A stretch of 64,000 nucleotides of DNA from contig NZ_JAPEPZ010000001.1 of assembly GCF_026339875.1 (NCBI RefSeq), positions 7,502,001 to 7,566,000 on the forward strand, given 5' to 3'. The first letter of the stretch is position 1; every line of letters starts with the position of its first letter. Origin of the DNA: Streptomyces sp. NBC_01571. GTDB lineage: Bacteria > Actinomycetota > Actinomycetes > Streptomycetales > Streptomycetaceae. Shown piece after piece: positions 8,005 through 17,419 of the stretch. The notes beneath the pieces were generated by a model that made no database searches, was not told the origin of the DNA, and saw only the letters and a program-made list of their open reading frames with translations. A program made the position numbers and the translations under genes.

Positions 8005-11000
8005 ATGGTACGAGAGAACACGAACGCCCGGCTGGCATCGGTGAAGTCCGAGCGGCGGTCGTCTTCCCTGGTCGGCACGATCGCCGTACCGGAGTACCTC
8101 CATCCGAGCGTGCAGGAACGCGAGAAGCTGCGCCGCCCGCATCTGCATGAGGTCCGTGACCGTTTCTCCGCGACCGCGCGGGACAAGCTGGGGTTCGGCG
8201 AGACCCTGCGGGCCGACCGGGACGGGGCGAGCCGGCGGCAGGTGTGGTCCGGGCTGGAGGAGTTCCTGGCCGCCAAGGCCGAACGCAAGCTCCTCTATTG
8301 GACGGGGCACGGCGTCCAACGCGGCGACCAGGGCTACTTCCTCGCATGCGCCGACTCGTGGCAGACGGGCGAGTTCGACCCCGACCGGGCGGTGTCCCTG
8401 CTCGACCTGGTGCGATTACTGCTGCGGCCCGAGTACGAGACGGACACCCTGCTGATCGTCGACGCCTGCTCCTCCCAGAGCTACAACTCCCTGGGTGAGG
8501 CGGTGCGGCACGCGGTGGAGCTGGAGCGGGACCCCGATGTGATCCGGGCGTGGGAGAGCCGCCGGAAGGGCTTCGCCGTCATCGGCACCTCGGGGGCGGA
8601 CGCGCAGGTTTCGGCCGGCCGCTGGGTGACGTGGCTTGAGGAGGCGCTGGCGCAGCCGGAGTTCGTGGCGGACGACCAGGCGCGCCCGTTCGAGTCGTCC
8701 GCGCTGTATCTGCCGGTGCCGTATCTCTGCCGCGCCGTGGACGCGCAGGCCGTCGACGACGGTCTGGACGATCCCGCGCAGCGGCCGGACTGCCGTGAGG
8801 TCCGGGCACTGCCCAACAACTTCTTCGACAATCCCCACTACCACCAGACCGACCGGCCGCTGTACACGCCGGCCACGCTGACGCGGCGCAGGCCGTGGAT
8901 CGAGGCCGAGCAGTTCGGTCTCGAGGAAGGCAGCCATCTGCATCACCATTTCGCGGGTCGGCGGGATGCGCTGAGTCGGATCGTGCGCTGGATGGACACG
9001 CACCCGATGGGGCTGCTCGCGGTGACGGGGCGGGCAGGCACGGGCAAGACCGCGCTGCTCGGCCGACTGGCGCTCACCTCCCTGCCGAGCTGGCGCGAGA
9101 CGCTCGGTACGGATCTCGACCCGGCGACGCTGCCCCGGTCGGGCACGGTTCACGCGGCGCTGAGCTGCCGGGGGCAGTCCGCCCATTCGCTGGCCGCTCA
9201 CCTGCGTGAGGTCCTGGCGGGCATCGACGGGGCGCCGCCGATGCCCGATGAACCCGTCATGTCGGAGACGTTCACCGACGCCTTCGAGGAGCTGGTCGGC
9301 CGGGCCGGCGCCGTGAACCTGCTGTTCGACGCGCTCGACGAAGCCCTCCCCGACCAGGCGTACATCATCGCCCGCCATGTCCTCGCCCGCTTGGCGAACA
9401 TCCCCGGTATCCGGGTGGTCGTCGGTACGCGGGCACAACCCCGCCGCCGTACCACCGCGACGGCGGAAGAGGAGTCGCTGCTGGAAACCCTCGAGCTGAG
9501 CGTCGAACCGGTGGTCCTCGAGGACGACGAGGAAGCACGCGCGAGCATCACCGGCATGGTGCTGTCCGTGCTGGACACCGGGCACTCGCCGTATCGGGGG
9601 GATGCCGGCCGCGCGGACCGCGAGTGGACCGCCGAGACCGTCGCCGCGCAGAGCCACGGCTCGTTCCTGGTGGCCCGGCTGGCCGCGGCCGGGCTCGTCC
9701 GGCGGACCACGGCGGCCACCGAGTCCGAGTTGCTGGGATGGATGCGCCGCGGCGGAGTGGATCTGCACACCCGCCTGGCCGAGGAGACCCACCACCTCAG
9801 CAAGAAGCCCGGTGCGGAGCGCGCGCCCGAGGTGCTGCGGGCTCTGGCCGTGGTCCAGAGCCCGGGCCTGGAGCGGGAGGAGACCTGGCTGACGCTCGCG
9901 AACGCGCTGCGCGAGGACGGCAGGCCCGAACTCACCGTGGAGGACCTGCGGCAGGTGCGCCGCAGCGCCGACGGCGGCATCGTCGCCTCTCAGAAGGACG
10001 GTACAGGGCGGGTCCGCCATCAGCTCGCCCATCCCATGTTCGGTGAATACTTTCTCTCCAGCGCGGGGCTGACTGCCCGGGACGCACATCGCAGGGTGCT
10101 CGACGCGCTGCGCCCCCGGGCCGGCGCCGACTGGCGCGGCGCCGACCAATACACCCTCGATTACCTGGGTGCCCACGCCGCACAAGTCGGTCAGGACACC
10201 CTGCGGGAGCTCTTCGAGGACGTGGGTTTCCTGCTGCGCACGAACCCCGACGTCATGCTGCCGCTCGCAGCGGGCCTGGCCCGGGACTGCGACGGCGCCG
10301 CCCTGTACGGCAGGGTCGCGGGTTCCTTCGTTCGGACATCCGGCGAACCGCCGCCGCCGGTGCTGCTGGAGCGGAAGGCCCTGCTGAGCGCCACCGCCTT
10401 CGTCAGTCACCGCGATGGCACGTACCGGACGCTGCAGCGCACCGACGGCTTCCTGCCCTGGCAGGAGTACTGGACCGATGCCCCGCCGGATCCCTTGGAG
10501 TGGAGGCGTGCGGGTCCACTGGGCGGCGCGCAGGCGCTGAGCTGGCGGGCCGGTACGGGGGCGGCGGGGCTCGCCCGCACGGACACCTTGACGGCGGGCG
10601 GGCTGGGGGAGATCCAGACCCTGAGCCCGGAGTCGGGCGCCCGGCTGCTCACCCGCCGGCTGCCCCGGAATGGCGGGGAGCGAGGGCGCGCGCTCAGCGA
10701 GGTACGTGAGGTGGGCGCCGGGAGCGGCTGGGTCACGGTGGCCCGGGACGATCAGGCCGTGTACTTCTGGCGGGCGGGCGTGCGGACGCCGGACCAAGAG
10801 TACCGGTGGGGCGGCACCCTGCGGGCGTTGGCGGTGGCGGACGTCGAGGGTGAGGGTGTGGCCCTGGCGGCCGACGGGGACCGGGTCTGGGTCTGGTCCT
10901 GGCGTATCGGCCGGCACTTCGACACGCAGCTGCGGGAGGTGCTCACCGCCGACGTCCGGCAGCTCGCGGCGCTCTCCCTGGGGGCGCGGATGTTCGTCCT

Positions 11001-12504
11001 GGCGGCGGGCGCCGAGCGGGTCGAGCTGTTCGAGGTGCGCCGCACCCGCGACGGGGTGGAGCGTCTGCGCACCTGCCGGACCGACTCCGGGGTGTCCCCG
11101 GCGGCACCGACGATGGCTGCCGCGGCCCTTCCGGTTTCCTCCCGGCGAGGATTCCTCGCCGCAGCCGACGGGACCGCTGTGTATGTCTGGCGGTGTGAAG
11201 TGGTCGCCGACCGCGAGCCGGTCATGGACCTCGTGGCGACGTATCCGTCGAACGCACGCGGCGTGGCCTTCGGGCAGTACGGCGACGAAGTGCTGCTCGC
11301 CGGATACGAGGAAGTAGCCGTCCGTGTCTGGTCGGTCGGGCGACCGGGACGGGAGGCCACGCTCGATCTGAACGCCCCCCGTGAAGGCGCCATGGCGTTC
11401 GAGCCGGGCGGCCAGGGTCTGCTCGCGGTCGCCGACGGACCGTACATCCGGGTGGTGGACGTGGTTCCCGCCCTTGACGCCGGCTACGAGATCCAACGAC
11501 GCGAGAGCAACGAACGTCCCGTCCTCGCCCTCGTCGGCGCCCCGGACGGTCCGGCCCTGCTGTGCCGTGCCTGGCACAACAGGCTTCGGGTCTCCCGGCC
11601 ACGGCAGGGGGATCCGGCCGGCCTCCTGGCCCGGGAACTCGTCCATGAACGCCCGGTGACGGCGGTCGCCGCGGTGTGTACGGCCGGCGGCTGGACCGTG
11701 GCCGTCGCGGCCGGCCGGATCGTACGGCTGTGGCGTCTCGACGACAGCCTGGCGGTTGTCACGTACGAGGACATCCCGCTCGGCGGGGATGCCGGCCAGC
11801 CGGCCCGCGCTCTGAGCCTGGTCCGCGACCCGGCCGCCGGCACCCTGCGACTGAGCGTGGCGGATGACTTGCGGCTCGTACGCCACGAGGTCCCGGCCGA
11901 TGTCTCGTCCGCGGGGAAGCCCGTGCCCGACATCTGGGCCGACCGCGGGTTCTGCGGGATCGACACGAGGATGCTGCGGGACGGTTCGTTCTGGATGGCC
12001 GGTGATCTGAGTGATCAGCTGCGGGTCTGGACGGAGAGCGAGCGCGGCGTCGAGCTGTGTGTACGGCTCTCGGCCAATCCCTCGTGTCTTGCCCTCGGGG
12101 AGCTGTACGACGACGAGGACGACGCCTCGATGCCCATGCTGGCCTGGGCCGAGCGCGGCAGCGTCTATGTCAAGGACTGCTCCGTCGACGAGAACGGCGA
12201 GAGCATGCACCCTCGGGAGCGGCTGCCGGGGAACTTCCCCGACGTGACGTCGCTGGTGTTCGCGGGGCCCGTGGAGCGGCCCGTGCTGCTGCTGTGCACC
12301 GCGGAGACCGTGTCCCGTGCGTGGGACCTCTGGTCCCGGGCATGGCTGGGCGGGCCGGGCATTCCCGCGCGGGGGTACACCGTGCACGCTGTCCGCACCG
12401 CGACGGACCCGGAGGGCCTGGTGATGGCATTACAGGGGGAGAACCGCTGTGACCTGATCCGTCTGCCGCACACATTCTTCGGCACGGGGACACGGGGAGA
12501 GTGA
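8005..12504 (+). CDS. caspase-like peptidase / STAND NTPase / WD40-like repeat protein
   Basis: A 1499-residue three-part protein. Residues ~20-240 form a caspase-like domain: LLYWTGHG supplies the presumed catalytic His (H102) and LLIVDACSS the Cys (C155), each after a hydrophobic strand. Residues ~315-650 are a STAND/NACHT-like NTPase with Walker A GRAGTGKT (342-349) and Walker B LLFDALDE (439-446). A helical linker leads to ~850 residues of degenerate beta-propeller repeats (GEGVALAADGDRVWVWSWR, GTAVYVWRC, EVAVRVWSV). In known bacterial relatives such proteins sense a trigger through the repeats, oligomerise through the NTPase and activate the protease. The start has only a weak ribosome site. 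The next gene begins at the base after this stop, so it heads an operon. Confidence 0.85.
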   Translation: MVRENTNARLASVKSERRSSSLVGTIAVPEYLHPSVQEREKLRRPHLHEVRDRFSATARDKLGFGETLRADRDGASRRQVWSGLEEFLAAKAERKLLYWTGHGVQRGDQGYFLACADSWQTGEFDPDRAVSLLDLVRLLLRPEYETDTLLIVDACSSQSYNSLGEAVRHAVELERDPDVIRAWESRRKGFAVIGTSGADAQVSAGRWVTWLEEALAQPEFVADDQARPFESSALYLPVPYLCRAVDAQAVDDGLDDPAQRPDCREVRALPNNFFDNPHYHQTDRPLYTPATLTRRRPWIEAEQFGLEEGSHLHHHFAGRRDALSRIVRWMDTHPMGLLAVTGRAGTGKTALLGRLALTSLPSWRETLGTDLDPATLPRSGTVHAALSCRGQSAHSLAAHLREVLAGIDGAPPMPDEPVMSETFTDAFEELVGRAGAVNLLFDALDEALPDQAYIIARHVLARLANIPGIRVVVGTRAQPRRRTTATAEEESLLETLELSVEPVVLEDDEEARASITGMVLSVLDTGHSPYRGDAGRADREWTAETVAAQSHGSFLVARLAAAGLVRRTTAATESELLGWMRRGGVDLHTRLAEETHHLSKKPGAERAPEVLRALAVVQSPGLEREETWLTLANALREDGRPELTVEDLRQVRRSADGGIVASQKDGTGRVRHQLAHPMFGEYFLSSAGLTARDAHRRVLDALRPRAGADWRGADQYTLDYLGAHAAQVGQDTLRELFEDVGFLLRTNPDVMLPLAAGLARDCDGAALYGRVAGSFVRTSGEPPPPVLLERKALLSATAFVSHRDGTYRTLQRTDGFLPWQEYWTDAPPDPLEWRRAGPLGGAQALSWRAGTGAAGLARTDTLTAGGLGEIQTLSPESGARLLTRRLPRNGGERGRALSEVREVGAGSGWVTVARDDQAVYFWRAGVRTPDQEYRWGGTLRALAVADVEGEGVALAADGDRVWVWSWRIGRHFDTQLREVLTADVRQLAALSLGARMFVLAAGAERVELFEVRRTRDGVERLRTCRTDSGVSPAAPTMAAAALPVSSRRGFLAAADGTAVYVWRCEVVADREPVMDLVATYPSNARGVAFGQYGDEVLLAGYEEVAVRVWSVGRPGREATLDLNAPREGAMAFEPGGQGLLAVADGPYIRVVDVVPALDAGYEIQRRESNERPVLALVGAPDGPALLCRAWHNRLRVSRPRQGDPAGLLARELVHERPVTAVAAVCTAGGWTVAVAAGRIVRLWRLDDSLAVVTYEDIPLGGDAGQPARALSLVRDPAAGTLRLSVADDLRLVRHEVPADVSSAGKPVPDIWADRGFCGIDTRMLRDGSFWMAGDLSDQLRVWTESERGVELCVRLSANPSCLALGELYDDEDDASMPMLAWAERGSVYVKDCSVDENGESMHPRERLPGNFPDVTSLVFAGPVERPVLLLCTAETVSRAWDLWSRAWLGGPGIPARGYTVHAVRTATDPEGLVMALQGENRCDLIRLPHTFFGTGTRGE

Positions 12505-13884
12505 ATGGAGCACGATCTGGTCGTCTTCGTCCCAGGGTTCTTGGGCACCCGGCTGCGCCGGGACGGCCTGGACGTCTGGGCGCGATGCAGTGAGCGGCTG
12601 ATCGATTCGGCGGCCGCGGCGCTCACCGAGGTGACCCTCCCGCCGGGGCTGGGGGACGCGCCGCCCGATGGTCCCTTTCAACTCGACGCCGACGGGTTGC
12701 TGCAGGTCCCGGACTCCGTGCCGGGGCTGCTGTCCTGCATGGGCTATCCCGGCATCCGGGCCGCGCTCGGTGACCCGCCCGACGCGCAGTTCGTGCCGTT
12801 CGGCTATGACTGGCGGCTCTCCCACCGGCTGGTGGCACGGCGGCTGGCGGCGCGCGTGGCGCGCGAACTGGAGCGGTGGCATGCGGAGGTCGACGCGTAC
12901 TACCCGGACCGGCCCGACGATCCGCGCGTCATTCTCGTCTGCCATGCGAGCGGCGGGCTGATCGGGCGGCACTATCTGGAGTGCGAGAACGGCCGTGAGA
13001 CCGCCCGGACGCTGGTCATGCTCGGCACGCCGCAGCAGGGGCTGGCTCAGGCCGCCTGGCTGCTGGCCGGCGAAGCGGTCCCCGGCGCCGCGGGCCCCGG
13101 CGCGGACGTGGCCGCCCGGATGAACGAGGCGCTGCGCGACTGGGCACTCACCCTGCCCTCGGTCGCCGAGATGCTGCCGGTGTACCGCGCCGTGCGGGTC
13201 GAGGGAAAGAGCCGTGAGCGGCAGATCACCGACAGCCGCTCGCGGGTTCCCGGGCTGCCAGTCGACGCCATCCGCGCGGCGGGCGACTTCCAGGAGGATT
13301 TCCGCACGGCCTGCGACGAGCACCGGGGCACCGGCCCTCTCCCGTACGCCGTGCACTGTCTCGCCAGCGTCGACTTCCCGACTCCCCAGGCTCTCGTGCT
13401 CTCCTCCGACAGGTCGCGGATAGTGGACAGCCTGTCGGGGACCGGTGACGGCACGGTGCCGTACGAGTCGGCCGTCGCGGACTGGACGGGCACAGATCCC
13501 ATGATGTGGACCGGCTTCCGCAACGCGGACCTGGCGAGCGGTCCCGCGCTCCGGGACACGATGCTCGCGATCCGTGCGGGACGCTCGCCCGGCGGGACGC
13601 TCGCCGGTGGTGAGGGCATCGTCCTGCGCTTTCCCCGGAACCCGGTCGCGGCCGGCCAGCCGTTCATGATCGAGCTGCTCGGACAGGACCTGCTGCGGCG
13701 CAATCTGCGGTCGTACGTATGGCGCTCGGGTCGTCCCGACAAGCAACCTGTCGTCTTCCGGCAGTACGCGTCCGACCGTTACCGGGCCGAACTGGAAGTC
13801 GCCACCGGGCGCTGGGTGGTCGAGGCATCGGTCGACCGGCCGAAGAGCCGGGACCGGAGGGACGTGACGGTCGTGACGGTATGA
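12505..13884 (+). CDS. LCAT-like alpha/beta hydrolase with altered catalytic residues
   Basis: 459 residues, starting directly after the preceding stop. The fold matches lecithin:cholesterol acyltransferase-type lipases: VVFVPGFLGTRL (oxyanion-type loop) at the N-terminus, FGYDWRL near 99-105, a nucleophile-elbow region RVILVCHASGGLIGRHYLE (141-159) and GTGDGTVPYESA (312-323) carrying the Asp. In relatives the elbow is G-H-S-x-G-G; here it reads C-H-A-S-G-G, so the expected Ser is Ala148, with a Ser one place later. The expected catalytic His after the Asp block aligns with Asn340 in FRNADL. It may be a non-catalytic binder or use a shifted Ser149. No signal peptide is seen; likely cytoplasmic partner of the caspase/STAND protein. 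Confidence 0.8.
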   Translation: MEHDLVVFVPGFLGTRLRRDGLDVWARCSERLIDSAAAALTEVTLPPGLGDAPPDGPFQLDADGLLQVPDSVPGLLSCMGYPGIRAALGDPPDAQFVPFGYDWRLSHRLVARRLAARVARELERWHAEVDAYYPDRPDDPRVILVCHASGGLIGRHYLECENGRETARTLVMLGTPQQGLAQAAWLLAGEAVPGAAGPGADVAARMNEALRDWALTLPSVAEMLPVYRAVRVEGKSRERQITDSRSRVPGLPVDAIRAAGDFQEDFRTACDEHRGTGPLPYAVHCLASVDFPTPQALVLSSDRSRIVDSLSGTGDGTVPYESAVADWTGTDPMMWTGFRNADLASGPALRDTMLAIRAGRSPGGTLAGGEGIVLRFPRNPVAAGQPFMIELLGQDLLRRNLRSYVWRSGRPDKQPVVFRQYASDRYRAELEVATGRWVVEASVDRPKSRDRRDVTVVTV

Positions 13885-13897
13885 GACGGGAGCTGGG

Positions 13898-15841
13898 ATG
13901 GCCGGAACCGATTCCCCCGCGTGGCCGCAGTGCGTCCACCTTGACGCGGGGGAGCGCTGTCGAGGGCGCAGAGTTGGCTCGTACACGGCCTGTCTGGCGC
14001 ATCTCGACAGTGGCGAGCGGGCCGCCCACCTGGCCACGCTGACCCCCGGCGCCGACCTCGATCACCGGGGCACGCCCTTCACCCAGAGCCTGCTCGATGA
14101 ACTCCTCGCGCCGCTCAGGGATTCGGGGAGCGGGCCGGCCCGGGTGGGTGAGGCGTCGTTCGACGAGGTGCGGTTCAGCGGCGACGCGGAACTCGGAGAG
14201 GTCGAGTTCGGCGGGCACTGCTCCTTCTCGTCGGCCGTCTTCGGCGCGGGGATGTACGTCCGTGAGGTGCGGGTCGGGGGTGACCTCCGGCTCGGTGCGG
14301 CTCAGGTCGCGGGAGATGTGTGGCTCGATGACACCGTCGTGGACGGTGATGCGTGGTTCTACGGGGCGCGGATCGCGGGGGCGTTGCATTTCGGTGTCCG
14401 GGTGGTCGGGCGCAGTGCGGTGTTCAAGGGCATGACGTGCGCAAACGCCTACTTCACGGGTGCTCGGGTGGAGGGCGCCGCTTCCTTCGAAGGGGCGGTC
14501 ATCGACGGGGAGGCCGCCTTCGACGGCGTGGTCTTCGAGGACGGTGCCGAGTTCACGGGGGTCCGGATCGGCGGGCGGGCTTGTTTCGACGGCGCGCACT
14601 TCCACCGGAGCCGGGCTTGTTTCGACGGGGCGGACGTCGGTGGGGACATGCCGTTCGCCGGGGCCCACTTCGCGGCGGAGGTTACGTTCGAGGGTGCTGC
14701 GATCGGCGGTGACCTGGCGTTCCACGGGGCCCGGGTGAACGCCGGTGCGGTTTTCCGGCGGACGGGTTTCCGGCGTACCGCGCGGATCGGGCCGTTGGTC
14801 TGTACGGGAACGGTGGACTTCTCCGACGCCGTCTTCGAGACCGCGGTGACGGTGGAGGCTGCTGCGGCGGAGGTGTGCTTCCGGCGGACACGCTGGGCGT
14901 CCACCGCCGTGCTGCGGCTGCGGTACGCCGGGGTGGATCTGAGCGACGCCGTGCTGGAGTTCCCGGTGACGGTCGTCAGGCGACTCCGGCCTTTCGTCTC
15001 GCAGGAAGGCGGGCTCATCGCCGAACCGGGTCTCACCGATGCCCGGGTGCGTGTCACCTCGGTCAAAGGCGTGGACGCCGCCCACCTGGTGCTGGCCGAC
15101 GTCGACTTGACCGGCTGTCTCTTCGTGGAAACCGTCCACCTGGACCAGCTGCGGCTCGAAGGCCGCTGCGTCCTGTCCCGACCGCCTGACGGGCTGCGCT
15201 GGATACGTCGCCGGACCCTCGCCGAGGAACACCACTGGCGGGCGACCCGGTACAGCGGCCTTTGGACGCCCGCGCCACCGGGCGTCGAGACGCATGAACC
15301 TGCCGTGCTCGCGCCGGTCTACCGGCAGCTCCGAAAGGCGCTCGAGGACAGCCGGAACGAGCCGGGCGCGGCCGACTTCTACTACGGCGAGATGGAGATG
15401 CGCCGGCATGACGCCGTGGCGTCCCGCAGCGAGCGGAGGCTGCTGCGGCTGTACTGGGCGCTTTCCGGATACGGCCTGCGCGCCTCGCGTGCTCTGGCCT
15501 GGCTGGTCCTGGCCATGACGGCCACTGTGCTCGCGATGATGCTGTGGGGTCTGCCGCAGTCCGACCCGGACCCGGTCAGCGTGGGGACCAAGGATGGCCA
15601 CCGAGTGACCCTGACGACCAAGAAGCCGACGCCCGTCAACCCGAGAGGGCCGTACACAAGGCGTCTGTCGACCGCGCGGTTCGAGAAGTCCTTGAGGGTG
15701 GTGATCAATTCGGTGATCTTCCGAGCGTCCGGACAGGATCTGACCACCACCGGGACGTACGTCGAGATGACCGCCCGCCTCGTCGAGCCGGCCCTGCTCG
15801 GCCTTGCCGTCCTCGCCGTGCGTAGCCGCGTGAAGCGATGA
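13898..15841 (+). CDS. pentapeptide-repeat protein with C-terminal membrane segments
   Basis: 647 residues; ATG preceded by GGGAGCTGGG. The N-terminus has Cys/His (C12, C21, C32, H35) that could bind zinc. Residues ~85-380 are beta-helical pentapeptide-type repeats in which Phe, Val or Ala occupies the centre (ASFEGAVIDGEAAFDGVVF). A helical region (QLRKALEDSRNEPGAADFYY) is followed by a membrane helix near 528-548 and a second hydrophobic helix at the C-terminus (EPALLGLAVLAV). Repeat plus membrane ends suggests a membrane-bound effector or scaffold. It is third in the operon, 13 bp after the LCAT-like gene, so it could act at the membrane when the protease is activated; this role is inferred. 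Confidence 0.75.
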   Translation: MAGTDSPAWPQCVHLDAGERCRGRRVGSYTACLAHLDSGERAAHLATLTPGADLDHRGTPFTQSLLDELLAPLRDSGSGPARVGEASFDEVRFSGDAELGEVEFGGHCSFSSAVFGAGMYVREVRVGGDLRLGAAQVAGDVWLDDTVVDGDAWFYGARIAGALHFGVRVVGRSAVFKGMTCANAYFTGARVEGAASFEGAVIDGEAAFDGVVFEDGAEFTGVRIGGRACFDGAHFHRSRACFDGADVGGDMPFAGAHFAAEVTFEGAAIGGDLAFHGARVNAGAVFRRTGFRRTARIGPLVCTGTVDFSDAVFETAVTVEAAAAEVCFRRTRWASTAVLRLRYAGVDLSDAVLEFPVTVVRRLRPFVSQEGGLIAEPGLTDARVRVTSVKGVDAAHLVLADVDLTGCLFVETVHLDQLRLEGRCVLSRPPDGLRWIRRRTLAEEHHWRATRYSGLWTPAPPGVETHEPAVLAPVYRQLRKALEDSRNEPGAADFYYGEMEMRRHDAVASRSERRLLRLYWALSGYGLRASRALAWLVLAMTATVLAMMLWGLPQSDPDPVSVGTKDGHRVTLTTKKPTPVNPRGPYTRRLSTARFEKSLRVVINSVIFRASGQDLTTTGTYVEMTARLVEPALLGLAVLAVRSRVKR

Positions 15842-16140
15842 CGCGTGCACCGCTCGAGCTCGGCCGTGAAGCGGTGCTCAGCGCGGTCGACGACATCCGG
15901 CATTGGGTGCGTCGAGGCCGTGTCGTTCTGCCCGGGATCACGGAGGACCATCTGGGTGCCGCCCAGTCGGTGCGCGCCCGCTATCGCGACCTGGACCTCG
16001 CGGACGCGGTGAACGTGGCCCTTGCCGGCGAGTACGACACCGACGCGGTACTCACGCTCGACCGGCGCGATTTCCGGGCTGTGCGCCCATTGGGCCGGCA
16101 CAGGGTGTTCCGGGTGCTGCCCGACGATCTTCCGATCTGA
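15838..16140 (+). CDS. truncated PIN-domain (VapC-like) protein
   Basis: 100 residues; its ATG overlaps the previous stop (ATGA). The C-terminal half is a clear PIN end: RDLDLADAVNVALAGEYDTD and AVLTLDRRDFRAVRP, then RVFRVLPDDLP. A full VapC is ~130 residues and begins with a DTSALL-type strand carrying the first catalytic Asp, which is absent, so this is probably inactive or a remnant fused to the operon end. No antitoxin gene is adjacent. A shorter, more decayed copy lies at 5394-5540. Confidence 0.6.
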   Translation: MTRAPLELGREAVLSAVDDIRHWVRRGRVVLPGITEDHLGAAQSVRARYRDLDLADAVNVALAGEYDTDAVLTLDRRDFRAVRPLGRHRVFRVLPDDLPI

Positions 16141-16362
16141 TGCCGGATGATGCCAGGCCGTGCCGTCGGATTCTGTCGGTTGTGACGCTCGTATGACGCT
16201 CGCGGGCGCTCGTGGGCTCTCCGGTGGGGCGGGAAAACCTACCTGACCTGCAGTTTCCTGGACGCGGTTCTAGCTGACATCTTTCCGATGACGCATCATG
16301 TGGAGTGCGTGGCGATTCTTGAGCCTGCAGCAAAGGGCGTCTGACCTGCTGTTTTCTGATTT
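15990..16362 (+). repeat. island-flanking direct repeat, copy B
   Basis: Partner of 5394-5762, same orientation, covering the end of the PIN fragment and ~220 bp beyond. Both copies carry CTGACCTG twice with exactly 98 bp between starts (16243 and 16341 here). The two copies bracket about 10.2 kb. From 16363 to 16793 I see no gene, only a third CTGACCTG at 16442. Confidence 0.8.
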
Positions 16363-16793
16363 CCCAGGTTGTGAGCGGGTCGTGCCGACATGCGTCGCAG
16401 GTCCAACGCTTCGAGCGCGCAAGGTCTCCAATACTAGAGGTCTGACCTGGGGATTTACGGCAAAGCGATGGGCCCCATCGGGGTCGGCGACCGGCGCCGC
16501 TCACGTCTCCTGACGCCGGATCGACGCTCCGTCCCGTAGGTCCGGGCCAGCCCTTGCATCCTGGCGGTGGTGCGCGGAGACCGCGCCGCTGGTCGCGGTT
16601 GGGGAAGATCGGTGATGCGATGCTGGCAGTTGTATAGCTGGCCGACCCCCGGGCCGTCGCTGAACGCGGTCGGCAGGGGATTGACACCGACTGGTGCTGC
16701 TCTCCTCCATCCCTGTGGACCCCACCCATGTGCTGGGTCGGCTTCGCTCGCGAGGGAGGCCGGCAGATGGACACCGACCGATGCCGGTAACCG

Positions 16794-16831
16794 GCGGAGC
16801 GGCCCACCCGCATGAGGGTGGGCCGCTCCGC
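16794..16831. terminator. perfect 16-bp stem terminator
   Basis: GCGGAGCGGCCCACCC, a 6-base loop, then the exact complement. It lies just past the stop of the minus-strand SGNH hydrolase remnant and probably once ended that gene; it could act in both directions. Confidence 0.75.
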
Positions 16832-16883
16832 AGGTCCGGGTGGGCGCCGAGAGCTGTGGTGCCTCGCCGGGTGGTGTCCTGTG

Positions 16884-17417
16884 CTAGGCGTCTGGTCCGA
16901 GTGAGGCGAGGTCGTAGGCGTTGCTGATGGTGGTGTAGCCGTCCTGGGTGAGGTTGACGTGGTCGCCGGAGTCGAAGTCGGCGGGGGCGGCGTCGTCGCT
17001 CAGTTTCAGTGCTTGCGGATCCGCTGTGCTGGTGGGGTCGGTGACGGACACGATGGCCTCCGCGTCCGTCGAGCTCAGGGTCGGGGATGTGAGGTCGAAT
17101 TGATCGGTGATCCAGGTGTTCGTGTCGATGCGGTTCTGGTCCACTGTGGTGGTGCAGGCGCTGTAGCCGTCGCAGGGCGTCAGGGTCGTGAAGATGACCT
17201 TGGTTCCCCAGCCCTTCAGCTGGTCGCGGAGGAGTCCGAGGGCGTTGTCGATGTCGACATCGGACAGCCACTGGTTGAAGCGTGAGGTGTTGTAGCCCGT
17301 GGTGCGGCTGTTGATGAGGCCGTCTCCGAGTACGGACACGGTGGGCGGTGATCTGAGGTGGTGACGTCCACTTCGGTGAGGATGTCGGAGAAGCGGCCGG
17401 AGGTGGTGCCGTCCCCT
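16884..17417 (-). pseudogene. secreted SGNH/GDSL hydrolase, deleted and frameshifted
   Basis: The minus strand encodes the end of a streptomycete SGNH hydrolase: LGLLRDQLKGWGTKVIFTTL, TPCDGYSACTTTVDQNR, then the C-terminal active-site block FDSGDHVNLTQDGY. Upstream the family's GTTSGRFSDIL-type strand is present in a different frame, with a break near 17345, and the central region with the catalytic Ser is missing (SVLGDG runs straight into INSRTTGYNT). At ~17420 it abuts a plus-strand kinase fragment. It is dead. Confidence 0.7.
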
Positions 17418-17419
17418 TG

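Noticed and set aside
8416..12387. Minus-strand open frame of 1323 codons
   Set aside because: Runs antisense to the caspase/STAND gene; its composition is Arg/Pro/Gly/His-rich and it has no recognisable domain. It is a GC-rich antisense artefact.
15838..16140. Active VapC toxin
   Set aside because: The N-terminal strand with the first catalytic Asp is missing and there is no antitoxin gene.
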